A DNA stretch of 42,748 bases, taken from positions 1 to 42,748 of the forward strand of contig JADHXT010000001.1 in NCBI GenBank assembly GCA_016782825.1, read 5' to 3'. A model generated the notes under the pieces. The model saw only the letters and a program-made list of their open reading frames with translations. It was not told the DNA's origin and did no database searches. Source of the stretch: Candidatus Brocadiia bacterium. Its GTDB lineage: Bacteria; Planctomycetota; PUPC01; DSUN01. Below, piece after piece: positions 1 through 7,203 of the stretch. The first letter of the stretch is position 1. Every line of letters starts with the position of its first letter. Position numbers and translations under genes: made by a program.

Positions 1-1111
1 ACTGCTCGGCGTAGGCCTCACGGGAGTAGCGGTCGGCCACCGTCTGGCGGGCGGCCGCGCCAAGGTGTGCGCGAAGTGTTGTGTCGTGGATGAGGCGGCG
101 CATGTGCTCCTTCCAGGCCGCCACGTCGAGAGGGAGGACGTAGCCGTTCTCCCCATGCGTCACCACGCGCTCGGCACCCGGCGCGTCCTGCACGACGGGG
201 GGGATGCCGCGGGCCATGGCCTCGAGGAGACTGAAGTTCAGGAACACCACGTCGGCGGGGAGGAGGAACACATCGGCGTCGTCCAGCCACCGGTCCGGCT
301 CGGCCGACCAGGGGTGAAGCTCGACGGGCACGTCCCGGCCCTCGACCATCTGCCGAAGGCGCGCTTGCTTGCCGGCGTCCAGAGCCGTGGCCGAGCGTTC
401 CTGGAGGCCCACGATGGTGAGCCGCACCGGGCCGTCGGCAGCGAGGCGCAGTTCGTCGCAGAGCTGGAGGAACGCCTCCAGCGCCACTTCGGGGTGGCGG
501 AAGTGCTTGATGGAGTTCAGGAAGAGGAAACGGCACCCGGTCTCGCGGTGCTCCCGCACGTGATGCGGGAGGTCCACCGCGTTGGCCAGGAACCAGGCTT
601 TCCTGGTGCCGAACTCTCTGAGCAGCGGCTCCATGTAGAGCTCGCGGTAGAGCACGTAGGGAGCCAGCTTGTAGGTCCAGCGGAAGGTGAGACGGCGCCG
701 GAGCGACATGCGCCCCGTCACATAGTTGTACTCCTCGCCACGGGCGATGAGGGCCACTGGCACGCGCGCCAGGCGGAGGATGAGCACCATCATCAGTGGC
801 AGTTCGGCGTAGGGATACACCTCGGCCAGATGGATGCGCCGCGTCAGCAGGATGCGCACCAGCAGATAGAGCGACGTGAGGCGGAACCACCAGGGGTGGC
901 AGACGAACAGCTCCACGTTGCCGAGCCCCTCGGCCAGCTCGCGCGAGCGCCCCATCGAGTCGGCGGTGAGCACCACGAAGCGGTAGCCGTAGGGCTTCAG
1001 GCCGGCAAACTGGTGGAGGTTCTTGCGGCGGATGGTGTTGATTCCGGCGACGAGGATCGTGCGGGTGGGCCTCGCATCGGCCGTGTCGGCTGTGGCTGCG
1101 GGCTTGCTCAC
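1..1111 (-). CDS. Glycosyltransferase, GT4-like, C-terminus cut by window edge
   Basis: Reading the minus strand from GTG at 1111 gives about 370 residues without a stop to the left edge, so the C-terminus is missing. After a short N-terminal tail there is a Rossmann-like start (TILVAGINTIRRKNLHQF), then a stretch rich in hydrophobic residues with HLAEVYPYAELPLMM and a conserved-looking ARGEEYNYVTGR. The second half has FLNSIKHFRHPEVALEAF, LTIVGLQERS, and ADVFLLPADVVFLNFSLLEAMARGIP followed by GENGYVLPLD, which fits a GT-B donor-binding domain (Glycos_transf_1). The first GTG overlaps the upstream gene's TGA in a 4-bp GTGA, so the two are probably translationally coupled. It likely transfers a sugar during surface polysaccharide or glycolipid synthesis; the sugar and acceptor cannot be read. 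Family fairly sure, role inferred. Confidence 0.8.
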   Translation of the reverse strand, partial: MSKPAATADTADARPTRTILVAGINTIRRKNLHQFAGLKPYGYRFVVLTADSMGRSRELAEGLGNVELFVCHPWWFRLTSLYLLVRILLTRRIHLAEVYPYAELPLMMVLILRLARVPVALIARGEEYNYVTGRMSLRRRLTFRWTYKLAPYVLYRELYMEPLLREFGTRKAWFLANAVDLPHHVREHRETGCRFLFLNSIKHFRHPEVALEAFLQLCDELRLAADGPVRLTIVGLQERSATALDAGKQARLRQMVEGRDVPVELHPWSAEPDRWLDDADVFLLPADVVFLNFSLLEAMARGIPPVVQDAPGAERVVTHGENGYVLPLDVAAWKEHMRRLIHDTTLRAHLGAAARQTVADRYSREAYAEQ

Positions 1112-2268
1112 GTTGTCTTCCGTTCGTCGTGCGGCGGGCCCGAGGTCGTGCGTTCGCGGAGCAGGGCGCACAGTTCGCTCAAGAGCGGTCCCACGCCGTA
1201 TTGCTGGCGGATGCGCTGCCGCGCGGCCTGGCCGAAGGCGCGCCGTCGGTCCGTGTCCTGGAGCAGCGCGAGCACGGCTTCCGCCATCCGGGCCGCATTG
1301 CCACAGGGCACGAGGATGCCGGTCACGCCGTCCTCGATGATCTCGCTCGGCCCCGACGGGCAGCTTGTGGACACGGCAGGCAGCCCGAGGCCCTGGGCCT
1401 CGATGAGGGCGTTGGGCAGCCCCTCGTAATCGCTGGAGAGGACGAACAGGTCGCTGCGCGCCATCCAGGCGTAGGGGTTGGGCTGGAAGCCGGCCAGGAC
1501 GACGCAATCGGCCAGGCCGCGGTCGCGCACCAGGCGCTCGACGGCCCGTCGCTGGGGGCCATCGCCGCAGATGGCCAGCCGTGCGACCATCTGGCTGCGC
1601 ACGCGGGCAAATGCTTCGACGAGCACGTCGGGGCGCTTCTGCTGCGCGAGGCGCGCCACGGCGATCACCGTGGGGACGTCGGCGTCGGGCAGGTCCACGG
1701 GCTCGCGTGCCATGCGGTCGATCTGCTCGAAGTCCGTCGGGTTGCCGATCACGCGTAGCTTGTGGCGGGTGAAGGGGTACATCCGGACGAACGCGTCGGC
1801 CGAGCCCTGCGAATTGGCCAGGATGCGGTCGGCGTGGCGGTAGGCCTGTTGGCGGCGGGAGCTCTCGATCCAGTTAAGGCCGTGCTGTGGCTGGTTGGCC
1901 GTGCGGGCGATCCAGAAAGGCCGGGGCACCGTTGCCTTGTTCAGTGCAGCGTCCGTGATGGCGCTGCAATGCTCAAGGGCGCTGAGCACCACGTGGGGCC
2001 GGTGTTCGTGGAGCCAGGCCGCCAGCCGACGGGCGGCGCGTCCGAAGTGCCACCACCGGCGCTTGCCGAGGATCACGGGGTGGACATCGTCAGGGAGAGG
2101 ATACACCACCTCGTCGCGCAGCAGGGCGAGATGGGGCTCGAAGGAGGCACGGTCCAGATGCGCCAGGCACGTGCTGACGAAACGCTCCGCGCCGCCTCCA
2201 CTCAACGTGTCAACGACGAACAACACGCGGCGGCGCGCGGCGGGCACGGCTGTCCCCTCATCCGCCAA
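1108..2268 (-). CDS. Glycosyltransferase family 4 protein
   Basis: A 386-residue GT-B glycosyltransferase. The N-terminal domain opens with VLFVVDTLSGGGAERFV, the usual acceptor-domain start of GT4 enzymes. The C-terminal domain carries VIAVARLAQQKRPDVLVEAF, LAICGDGPQRRAVERLV, and EGLPNALIEAQGLGLPAVST followed by GPSEIIEDGVTGILVP, which holds the EX7E-type nucleotide-sugar motif. I place the start at the TTG at 2268 because a perfect AGGAGG sits six bases upstream and the protein then begins just before the first beta strand; longer frames run into antisense of yjbQ. It overlaps the next glycosyltransferase by 4 bp, and a TTGACT/TACTGT promoter lies upstream at 2362-2390. Expected to act at the inner membrane or cytoplasm on a lipid-linked glycan. 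Substrate unknown. Confidence 0.88.
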   Translation of the reverse strand: MADEGTAVPAARRRVLFVVDTLSGGGAERFVSTCLAHLDRASFEPHLALLRDEVVYPLPDDVHPVILGKRRWWHFGRAARRLAAWLHEHRPHVVLSALEHCSAITDAALNKATVPRPFWIARTANQPQHGLNWIESSRRQQAYRHADRILANSQGSADAFVRMYPFTRHKLRVIGNPTDFEQIDRMAREPVDLPDADVPTVIAVARLAQQKRPDVLVEAFARVRSQMVARLAICGDGPQRRAVERLVRDRGLADCVVLAGFQPNPYAWMARSDLFVLSSDYEGLPNALIEAQGLGLPAVSTSCPSGPSEIIEDGVTGILVPCGNAARMAEAVLALLQDTDRRRAFGQAARQRIRQQYGVGPLLSELCALLRERTTSGPPHDERKTT

Positions 2269-2361
2269 CTCTCGCCTCCTGAGGTCCCAGCGGGGAGCGG
2301 TCGGGCGCCTGCCAGCCCCTCGACGCCCCGAGTCGGTGCTTCCTGCGTGAATCAAAGCAGT

Positions 2362-2390
2362 ACAGTAGCGCGTCTGCTCCGGCAAGTCAA
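2362..2390 (-). promoter_or_regulatory. Predicted sigma-70-like promoter for the glycosyltransferase pair
   Basis: On the minus strand TTGACT (2390-2385) and TACTGT (2367-2362) are 17 bp apart, about 90 bp upstream of the TTG start at 2268. The -10 box is weak but the -35 and spacing are good. Predicted by eye only. Confidence 0.5.
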
Positions 2391-2409
2391 GGTCGTGTGG
2401 TGCCTTTCC

Positions 2410-2438
2410 TGGACGATGGCCGACCTCGCCGCTACAAT
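2410..2438 (+). promoter_or_regulatory. Predicted promoter for yjbQ
   Basis: TGGACG (2410-2415) and TACAAT (2433-2438) are separated by 17 bp, ending 65 bp before the yjbQ start. It is divergent from the glycosyltransferase promoter in the same 235-bp intergenic stretch. Confidence 0.45.
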
Positions 2439-2503
2439 GAATGTTTCTCCATCCCGACCTCGGCCGCGGGGTCGCACGACCCAGCCGCTCCAGGAGGACC
2501 TCG

Positions 2504-2899
2504 ATGCAGGAACTCGCCGTTCCCACCCGCTCCCGCGTGCAGCTTGTGGACATCACGTCGCACGTGCAGGCCGCCGTCGCGCAGGAAGGCATCACCGACG
2601 GTGTATGCCACGTCGCCGTGCCGCACACCACCGCCGGCGTGACCCTCAACGAGAACGCCGACCCCGACGTGACCGCAGACATCATCGCCGTGCTCGATGG
2701 GCTAGTGCCGCGCCGCGACGACTACCGCCACGTGGAGGGCAACTCCGACTCCCACGTGAAAGCCAGCCTGATGGGCTTCACGGCCACCATCCCCGTCGCC
2801 GGCGGCCGCCTGGTGCTCGGCACGTGGCAGGCGGTGTACTTCTGCGAGTTCGACGGCCCGCGCCGCCGCCGCTGCCTCGTCACGGCCGTGGGCAAGTAG
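2504..2899 (+). CDS. yjbQ: YjbQ/UPF0047 family protein
   Basis: 131 residues, the normal size for the single-domain YjbQ (UPF0047) family. The family signatures are all visible: VPHTTAGVTLNENADPDV at roughly residues 41-58, GNSDSHVKASLMG near 80-92, and GTWQAVYFCEFDGPR near 107-121. The conserved His residues in HTTA and SHVKA form the presumed active or metal site. E. coli YjbQ has been described as having weak thiamine-phosphate synthase activity, but the physiological role of the family is not settled. The start is the ATG preceded by AGGAGG six bases upstream; the frame extends further upstream without support. It sits alone, followed after 91 bp by dnaJ with its own promoter, so a functional link to dnaJ is not implied. 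Confidence 0.92.
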   Translation: MQELAVPTRSRVQLVDITSHVQAAVAQEGITDGVCHVAVPHTTAGVTLNENADPDVTADIIAVLDGLVPRRDDYRHVEGNSDSHVKASLMGFTATIPVAGGRLVLGTWQAVYFCEFDGPRRRRCLVTAVGK

Positions 2900-2926
2900 A
2901 CGCCGCCCCTTCCCTCAACGGCCATC

Positions 2927-2955
2927 TTGAACCTGCCGCCCCCATGCCCTATAAT
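2927..2955 (+). promoter_or_regulatory. Strong sigma-70-like promoter for dnaJ
   Basis: TTGAAC (2927-2932) and a perfect TATAAT (2950-2955) are exactly 17 bp apart, giving a start near 2962 and about 30 nt of leader before the dnaJ ATG. I see no CIRCE-type inverted repeat nearby, so this looks like a housekeeping rather than an HrcA-controlled promoter. Confidence 0.75.
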
Positions 2956-2990
2956 AGCTCCATCTGCGAACAAGGAGCCACACCACCGCC

Positions 2991-4091
2991 ATGCCCGATG
3001 TAGACTACTACAAGGTCCTCGGCGTCAAGAAGAAGGCGTCGAAGGACGACGTCAGCCGCGCCTTCCGCCAGTTGGCCAAGAAATACCACCCCGACCGGAA
3101 CCCCGGCGACAAGGCGGCCGAGAAGCGCTTCAAGGAGCTCTCCGCCGCCTACGAGGTGCTGAGCGACGCCAAGAAACGCCGCCAGTACGACCAGCTCCGC
3201 GAGGCGCAAGCCCATGGATACCAGACCGGCGACTTCGGCGATTTCGCGGACTTTTTCCGGCAGGCCGCAGGGCAGGGCGGCGGGCGACCCGGCGGCCAGG
3301 GGCAGGGCGGCTTCGGCGATATCTTCTCCAACCTCTTCGGCGGCGGGGGCGCGGCCTCGGCGGCACCTCAGCGCGGCGAAGACATCCTCCGCAAGATCGA
3401 CATCCCTTTCCACACCGCCGTCGAAGGCGGCACGATCAGCGTCCCCCATCCCCACATGGAAACGTGTGCCACCTGCGGCGGAACGGGCGCCCGGCCCGGC
3501 ACCACGGCCAAGACGTGCGTGACCTGCGGCGGACGCGGCAGCGTGCAAACCGCGCAGGGCGCCTTCGCCTTCTCCCGTCCCTGTCCCGACTGCCTGGGCC
3601 GCGGCCAGCGCGTGGACAGCCCCTGTCGCGCCTGTCGCGGGCGCGGCGTGAAAGAGCACACCCGCAACATCTCCGTCAAGGTGCCCAAGGGCGTGCGCGA
3701 CGGCACCAAGCTGCGCTTCAGCCGCGAAGGCAAGCCCGGCTCCCACGGCGGCCCGCCCGGCGACCTCTACCTCCAGATTCACGTGCAGCCCCACGCGTCC
3801 TTCCGGCGCGAGGACAACCATATCCACTCCACCGTGCCACTCAACATCGTGCAGGCCACCCTCGGCGCCACCGTGCCCGTGCAGACCGTGGATGGGAAAG
3901 TGGACCTGACCATCCCTCCGGGCACCGCCAGCGGCGCCAAGCTCCGCCTCCGCAGCAAAGGGATGACCACCCCCAGCGGCACGCGCGGCGACCACTTCGT
4001 CACCGTCAAGATCGTCACGCCCAGAAACCTCACCGACAAGCAGGCCGAGCTGCTCCGCCAGTTGGCCCGCGACGCCGGCCTCAAGACCTGA
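2991..4091 (+). CDS. dnaJ: Type I chaperone DnaJ (Hsp40)
   Basis: 366-residue J-domain co-chaperone with the full type I layout. The J domain covers about residues 4-70 with the HPD motif at 33-35, which stimulates DnaK ATPase. A Gly/Phe-rich linker follows (FGDFADFF, GGFGDIFSNLFGGGG). Four CXXCXGXG zinc-binding motifs lie at about 160-225 (CATCGGTG, CVTCGGRG, CPDCLGRG, CRACRGRG), and two C-terminal beta-barrel substrate-binding domains complete it. AAGGAG lies 13 bases upstream of the ATG. No dnaK or grpE is adjacent, so it is not in the classic grpE-dnaK-dnaJ operon; it may be one of several DnaJ/CbpA-type proteins in the genome. The next gene starts 59 bp downstream. Confidence 0.95.
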   Translation: MPDVDYYKVLGVKKKASKDDVSRAFRQLAKKYHPDRNPGDKAAEKRFKELSAAYEVLSDAKKRRQYDQLREAQAHGYQTGDFGDFADFFRQAAGQGGGRPGGQGQGGFGDIFSNLFGGGGAASAAPQRGEDILRKIDIPFHTAVEGGTISVPHPHMETCATCGGTGARPGTTAKTCVTCGGRGSVQTAQGAFAFSRPCPDCLGRGQRVDSPCRACRGRGVKEHTRNISVKVPKGVRDGTKLRFSREGKPGSHGGPPGDLYLQIHVQPHASFRREDNHIHSTVPLNIVQATLGATVPVQTVDGKVDLTIPPGTASGAKLRLRSKGMTTPSGTRGDHFVTVKIVTPRNLTDKQAELLRQLARDAGLKT

Positions 4092-4150
4092 CCCTCCCTC
4101 GTTTGCTTCCTGCGCGTTACCCCCTTGAATCGGCAGAGAGGAGCACGTCG

Positions 4151-5194
4151 ATGGCGAAGTACCGGTCTTGCCTTCTGGGCTGTGGGCCGCGGGCGAAAGA
4201 GCACATGGCCGCCTACGCCGGCATCGAAGAGATGGCGATGGTGGCCGTGTGCGACCGCATCGCCGAGCGGCGCGACGAGTTTCGGCAGCTCTACGGCGTG
4301 GCGAAAGCCTACGACGGCTACGAGGCCATGCTCGCCGCCGAACAGCCCGACGTGGTGCACGTGGTCACCCCGCCGGGCCACCGTCTGTGGGAGTGCGAGA
4401 CGGCGGTGAAGGCCGGCGTGAAGGCGATCATCGTGGAGAAGCCCATGGCCGTGCTGCCGTCCACCCTCGACGGCTTGGCCAAGCTGCGCGCCTCCACCGA
4501 CTGCGAGATCATCGTCAACTGCCAGCGCCGCTACTTCCCGCAGTTCCGCGACGGCACCATCGCCCGCATCGTGCGCAACGAGCTGGGCCGCGTGTACTGC
4601 GTGCGTGCCTCCACCAAGGGCAACATCATGGGCATGGGCCCCCACCTGATGGACCTGCTGATGCTCTTTCTGGGTGAGGCGCAGCCCGAGGCCGTGTGGG
4701 CCATGGCGAGCGACTACCATGAGGAGAGCTACTTCGCCTCGCACCGCGCGCCGGAGCACGTGCTGGCCGAGTATTGGTTCCCCGACGGCCTCCGTGCGTT
4801 TTTCGATTGCGACACCGATGCCCTCGGCACGCCCGGCGAAGAGAGCTTCTGGATGCATCTGCACTTCGACTTCCTGGGCACCGAGGGCTGGCTGCACCTC
4901 ACCCAGAACGGGGGCTACTGGTACCAGCGTCACGGCATGGCCGAGCCAGTGCGAGGGGAGAGCAGTTGGGACCACCAGCAGCTCGGCGGGCAGCGCGACT
5001 TCACCCGCGCCGTGGCCGAGTGGCTGGACGGCGGGCCGGAGCATCTCAACCGCTTCGCCGTGAGCGCGGCCGTGGTGCGGGCGCTCTTCGGCGCCTACAA
5101 GTCGGCCCTGGTCGGCCGGCGCGTGGACCTGCCGGCGACGCTCACGGATGCCGAGTGGCACGAGCTGATGGAGCGCGTCCGCAAGCCGCAGTGA
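4151..5194 (+). CDS. Gfo/Idh/MocA family oxidoreductase (cytoplasmic)
   Basis: 347 residues with the standard two-domain fold. The N-terminal NAD(P)-binding domain begins CLLGCGPRAKEHMAAYAGI (variant GXGXXA) and contains PDVVHVVTPPGHRLWECETA and the hallmark EKPMAV near residues 96-101, whose Lys is the usual catalytic/NADP residue. The C-terminal alpha/beta domain has GPHLMDLLMLFLGEAQP and a C-terminal IHLNRF-like region (PEHLNRFAVSAAVVRALFGAYKSA) typical of the family. No signal peptide is present, so it is cytosolic. It probably oxidises or reduces a sugar or sugar derivative; the substrate cannot be read. The ATG has a purine-rich AGAGAGGAG about 7 bases upstream. It follows dnaJ but has no obvious link to it. 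Confidence 0.9.
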   Translation: MAKYRSCLLGCGPRAKEHMAAYAGIEEMAMVAVCDRIAERRDEFRQLYGVAKAYDGYEAMLAAEQPDVVHVVTPPGHRLWECETAVKAGVKAIIVEKPMAVLPSTLDGLAKLRASTDCEIIVNCQRRYFPQFRDGTIARIVRNELGRVYCVRASTKGNIMGMGPHLMDLLMLFLGEAQPEAVWAMASDYHEESYFASHRAPEHVLAEYWFPDGLRAFFDCDTDALGTPGEESFWMHLHFDFLGTEGWLHLTQNGGYWYQRHGMAEPVRGESSWDHQQLGGQRDFTRAVAEWLDGGPEHLNRFAVSAAVVRALFGAYKSALVGRRVDLPATLTDAEWHELMERVRKPQ

Positions 5195-5245
5195 GGGACA
5201 TCATCTTGCGATTTGCGATTGCCGATTTGCGATCCTTCAGCTTCC

Positions 5246-5504
5246 GTAACACTTCAGCCAACTGAAGATCCAGAGCGCCTCACGCTGGAAACAGCGGCTT
5301 CCGACGCCAGGGCGGCATCCGTTCCTGGTCATTCCGAGCGAAGTCGAGGAATCTGGCTGAGCGCAGCGCGGCGCCCGAGGGTGGCCGCTGGGTCCATCTG
5401 TAGCCAGATTCCTCGGCTTCGGCCATCGGGAGACGGCCTCCGCTCGGAATGACCCGATTCTGCTGCCGTCCCGCCTCCAAGCCCTCATTTGGCTGAAGTG
5501 TTAC
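5246..5504. mobile_element. MITE-like element with perfect 16-bp terminal inverted repeats
   Basis: The 388-bp gap after the oxidoreductase holds a 259-bp unit bounded by GTAACACTTCAGCCAA (5246-5261) and its exact reverse complement (5489-5504). CAGCTTC flanks it on both sides (5238-5244 and 5505-5511), which could be a 7-bp target duplication, although one extra base lies between the left copy and the repeat. No transposase is encoded inside. A second, nested inverted pair lies within (5327-5358 and 5402-5454). I infer a non-autonomous transposable element or a large palindromic repeat. No family can be named from sequence alone. Confidence 0.6.
5327..5454. repeat. Nested inverted repeat of a short palindromic-type unit
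   Basis: A unit starting GGTCATTCCGAGCG and ending GAGGAATCTGGCT occurs at 5327-5358 and again inverted at 5402-5454. The two arms match except for one A/G change and a 21-bp insertion (5421-5441) in the right arm. As RNA or single-stranded DNA this would form a long hairpin. Short units of this kind are a recurring class of intergenic repeat in environmental bacterial genomes; that comparison is from memory. Confidence 0.6.
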
Positions 5505-5582
5505 CAGCTTCTTTCTCTGCTGCCTCGGCTTCCCTCTGCTCTCTCTGCGTGAGATCCCGTGTTCGTGGGCCTGTGGGGCGGG

Positions 5583-7103
5583 CTAGTCGGACTTGAGCAC
5601 CACGTAGCGGGTGGCGCCGTCGCGGCTGCGCACGAGGAGCAACATGCCCTTGGCGAGGTCGGCGCCGGCGACGGCCTGCTGGAAGTCGCGAAGCGAGGCC
5701 ACGGGCTTGCGGGCCACCTCCTGGATGAGGTCGCCGTCGCCGAGGGGCGTGGGCTTGGCACGGGCGGCGGGGCCCTGCGGATTCACCTGGATGACCACCA
5801 CGCCCTTCTCGCCCTTGTAGCCGAGCTGCTCGGCGAGCTCCGGCGTGAGCTCCTGCACGGCCATGCCCAGCTTCTGCTCCACGGCGCCCCGGGGGGCCAT
5901 GCGCACGCTGGCCAGGTCCTTGGGCTGCTCGGTGAGTTTCACCTGGAGTGTGAGGGTCTTCTGGCCGCGGAGCACCTTGACGGGCACCGTGGCTCCCACG
6001 TCGGCGTCGGCCACGAGAAAGCGGAACTTCTCCACGTCGGTGACCTTCTTGCCGTCGAACTCGAGGATGATGTCGCCGGCCCTGATCTTGGCCTCGGCAG
6101 CGGGATGGCCGGGGAACACGGCGCTCACCTGGATGCCGCCGTCGATCTTGAGGTGCTTCTTCACCTCGGGATCGAGCACGTCGATGCCGATGCCGAGCCA
6201 GGCGCGAGTGATGGTGCCCTTGGTCAGCAGCTCGTCCATGATCACGCGGCTCATGTTGATGGGCACGGCCATGCCGATGCCGCTGAAGGTGCCGCTGCGG
6301 GTGAAGATCATGGTGTTGATGCCGATGACCTCGCCGTTCAGGTTGATCAGCGGGCCGCCGCTGTTGCCGGGGTTGATGGCGGCGTCGGTCTGGATATAGT
6401 TTTCATACTTGCCCGTGCCGCGCTGGATGCCGGTGCGGCCCTTGGCGCTGATGTGGCCGATGGTGACGGTCTGGTCGAGGCCGAAGGGGCTGCCGACGGC
6501 GAGGCACATCTCGCCGGGCTGGACGATCTCGGAGTTGCCGAGCTTGAGGGGCGCGAGGTCGGGGCCGGTGATCTCGACCACGGCCACGTCGGTCTTCGGG
6601 TCGGAGCCGCGCAGGGTGGCGTCGAACTGGCGGCCGTCGACGGTGCGCACCTTCAACTCGTCCTGGCCGCTGGCCACGTGGGCGTTGGTGAGGATGATGG
6701 CCTTCTTCGTCTTCGCGTCGTAGCTCACGATCACGCCAGAGCCCTGGCCGCGCTGGCGAAACTCACCGCGCGGCGCCCGCGGGACCATGCCGTGGGGTGT
6801 GCCGCCATTGGGCGGGCCGAAACGCTCGAAGAACTCGCGGAACGGGTCGAAGCCGCGCTGCTCGCTCAGGCGCACGATCTTCGTGGTGACGATGGTCACC
6901 ACGCTGGGCTTCACCCGCGCCGCCAGCGCCGCGAGGGCATGGCTCTGCTTGCGCAGCTTGCCCAGCTCCTTCTCCACTTCGGCGGGGGCCATGGCGGGGG
7001 CCGCGGGCAGGCGGCTCACGGCGTCGAGCGACACCGAGATGCCCAGCCCGACCACGACGCCCATCAGAAGGCACAGGAGTGCAGAGAATCGGGAACGCCA
7101 CAT
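5583..7103 (-). CDS. htrA: HtrA/Deg family serine protease with two PDZ domains
   Basis: 506 residues, envelope protease/chaperone of the Do family. Residues 5-25 form one hydrophobic segment, acting as a signal peptide or membrane anchor. The trypsin-like domain spans about 60-290 with an intact triad: His142 in LTNAHVA, Asp172 in KTDVAVVE, Ser248 in GNSGGP. PDZ1 covers about 305-400 (WLGIGIDVLD, AGDIILEFDGKKV) and PDZ2 about 415-506 (LGMAVQELTPELAEQLGY, DGDLIQEVARKPV). I chose the ATG at 7103 because AAGGAG lies seven bases upstream and it begins the hydrophobic segment; the longer frame to 7190 has no support. A TTGACT/TATCGT promoter at 7175-7203 overlaps the end of the preceding paralogue. 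It should degrade or refold misfolded envelope proteins under stress. Confidence 0.93.
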   Translation of the reverse strand: MWRSRFSALLCLLMGVVVGLGISVSLDAVSRLPAAPAMAPAEVEKELGKLRKQSHALAALAARVKPSVVTIVTTKIVRLSEQRGFDPFREFFERFGPPNGGTPHGMVPRAPRGEFRQRGQGSGVIVSYDAKTKKAIILTNAHVASGQDELKVRTVDGRQFDATLRGSDPKTDVAVVEITGPDLAPLKLGNSEIVQPGEMCLAVGSPFGLDQTVTIGHISAKGRTGIQRGTGKYENYIQTDAAINPGNSGGPLINLNGEVIGINTMIFTRSGTFSGIGMAVPINMSRVIMDELLTKGTITRAWLGIGIDVLDPEVKKHLKIDGGIQVSAVFPGHPAAEAKIRAGDIILEFDGKKVTDVEKFRFLVADADVGATVPVKVLRGQKTLTLQVKLTEQPKDLASVRMAPRGAVEQKLGMAVQELTPELAEQLGYKGEKGVVVIQVNPQGPAARAKPTPLGDGDLIQEVARKPVASLRDFQQAVAGADLAKGMLLLVRSRDGATRYVVLKSD

Positions 7104-7174
7104 GTGGGGTCTCCTTTGCATCGGTGCATGCGGGTTGGGAAGTGACGGGGAGCCCGTCAGCGTCTCTCTCTTCG

Positions 7175-7203
7175 ACGATATCCCATTCACCGAGGCAAGT
7201 CAA
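7175..7203 (-). promoter_or_regulatory. Predicted promoter of htrA inside the 3' end of the upstream paralogue
   Basis: Minus-strand TTGACT (7203-7198) and TATCGT (7180-7175), 17 bp apart. The -35 box lies in the last codons of the upstream gene, so htrA can be transcribed independently of it. Confidence 0.5.

Noticed and set aside
18..890. 290-residue minus-strand frame at the left edge
   Set aside because: It is Pro/Arg/Ala-rich shadow text. The neighbouring frame from GTG 1111 gives a coherent glycosyltransferase through the same bases without any frameshift.
2269..2685. N-terminal extension of the second glycosyltransferase to 2685
   Set aside because: It is antisense to yjbQ and upstream of a well-placed AGGAGG plus TTG start and a promoter.
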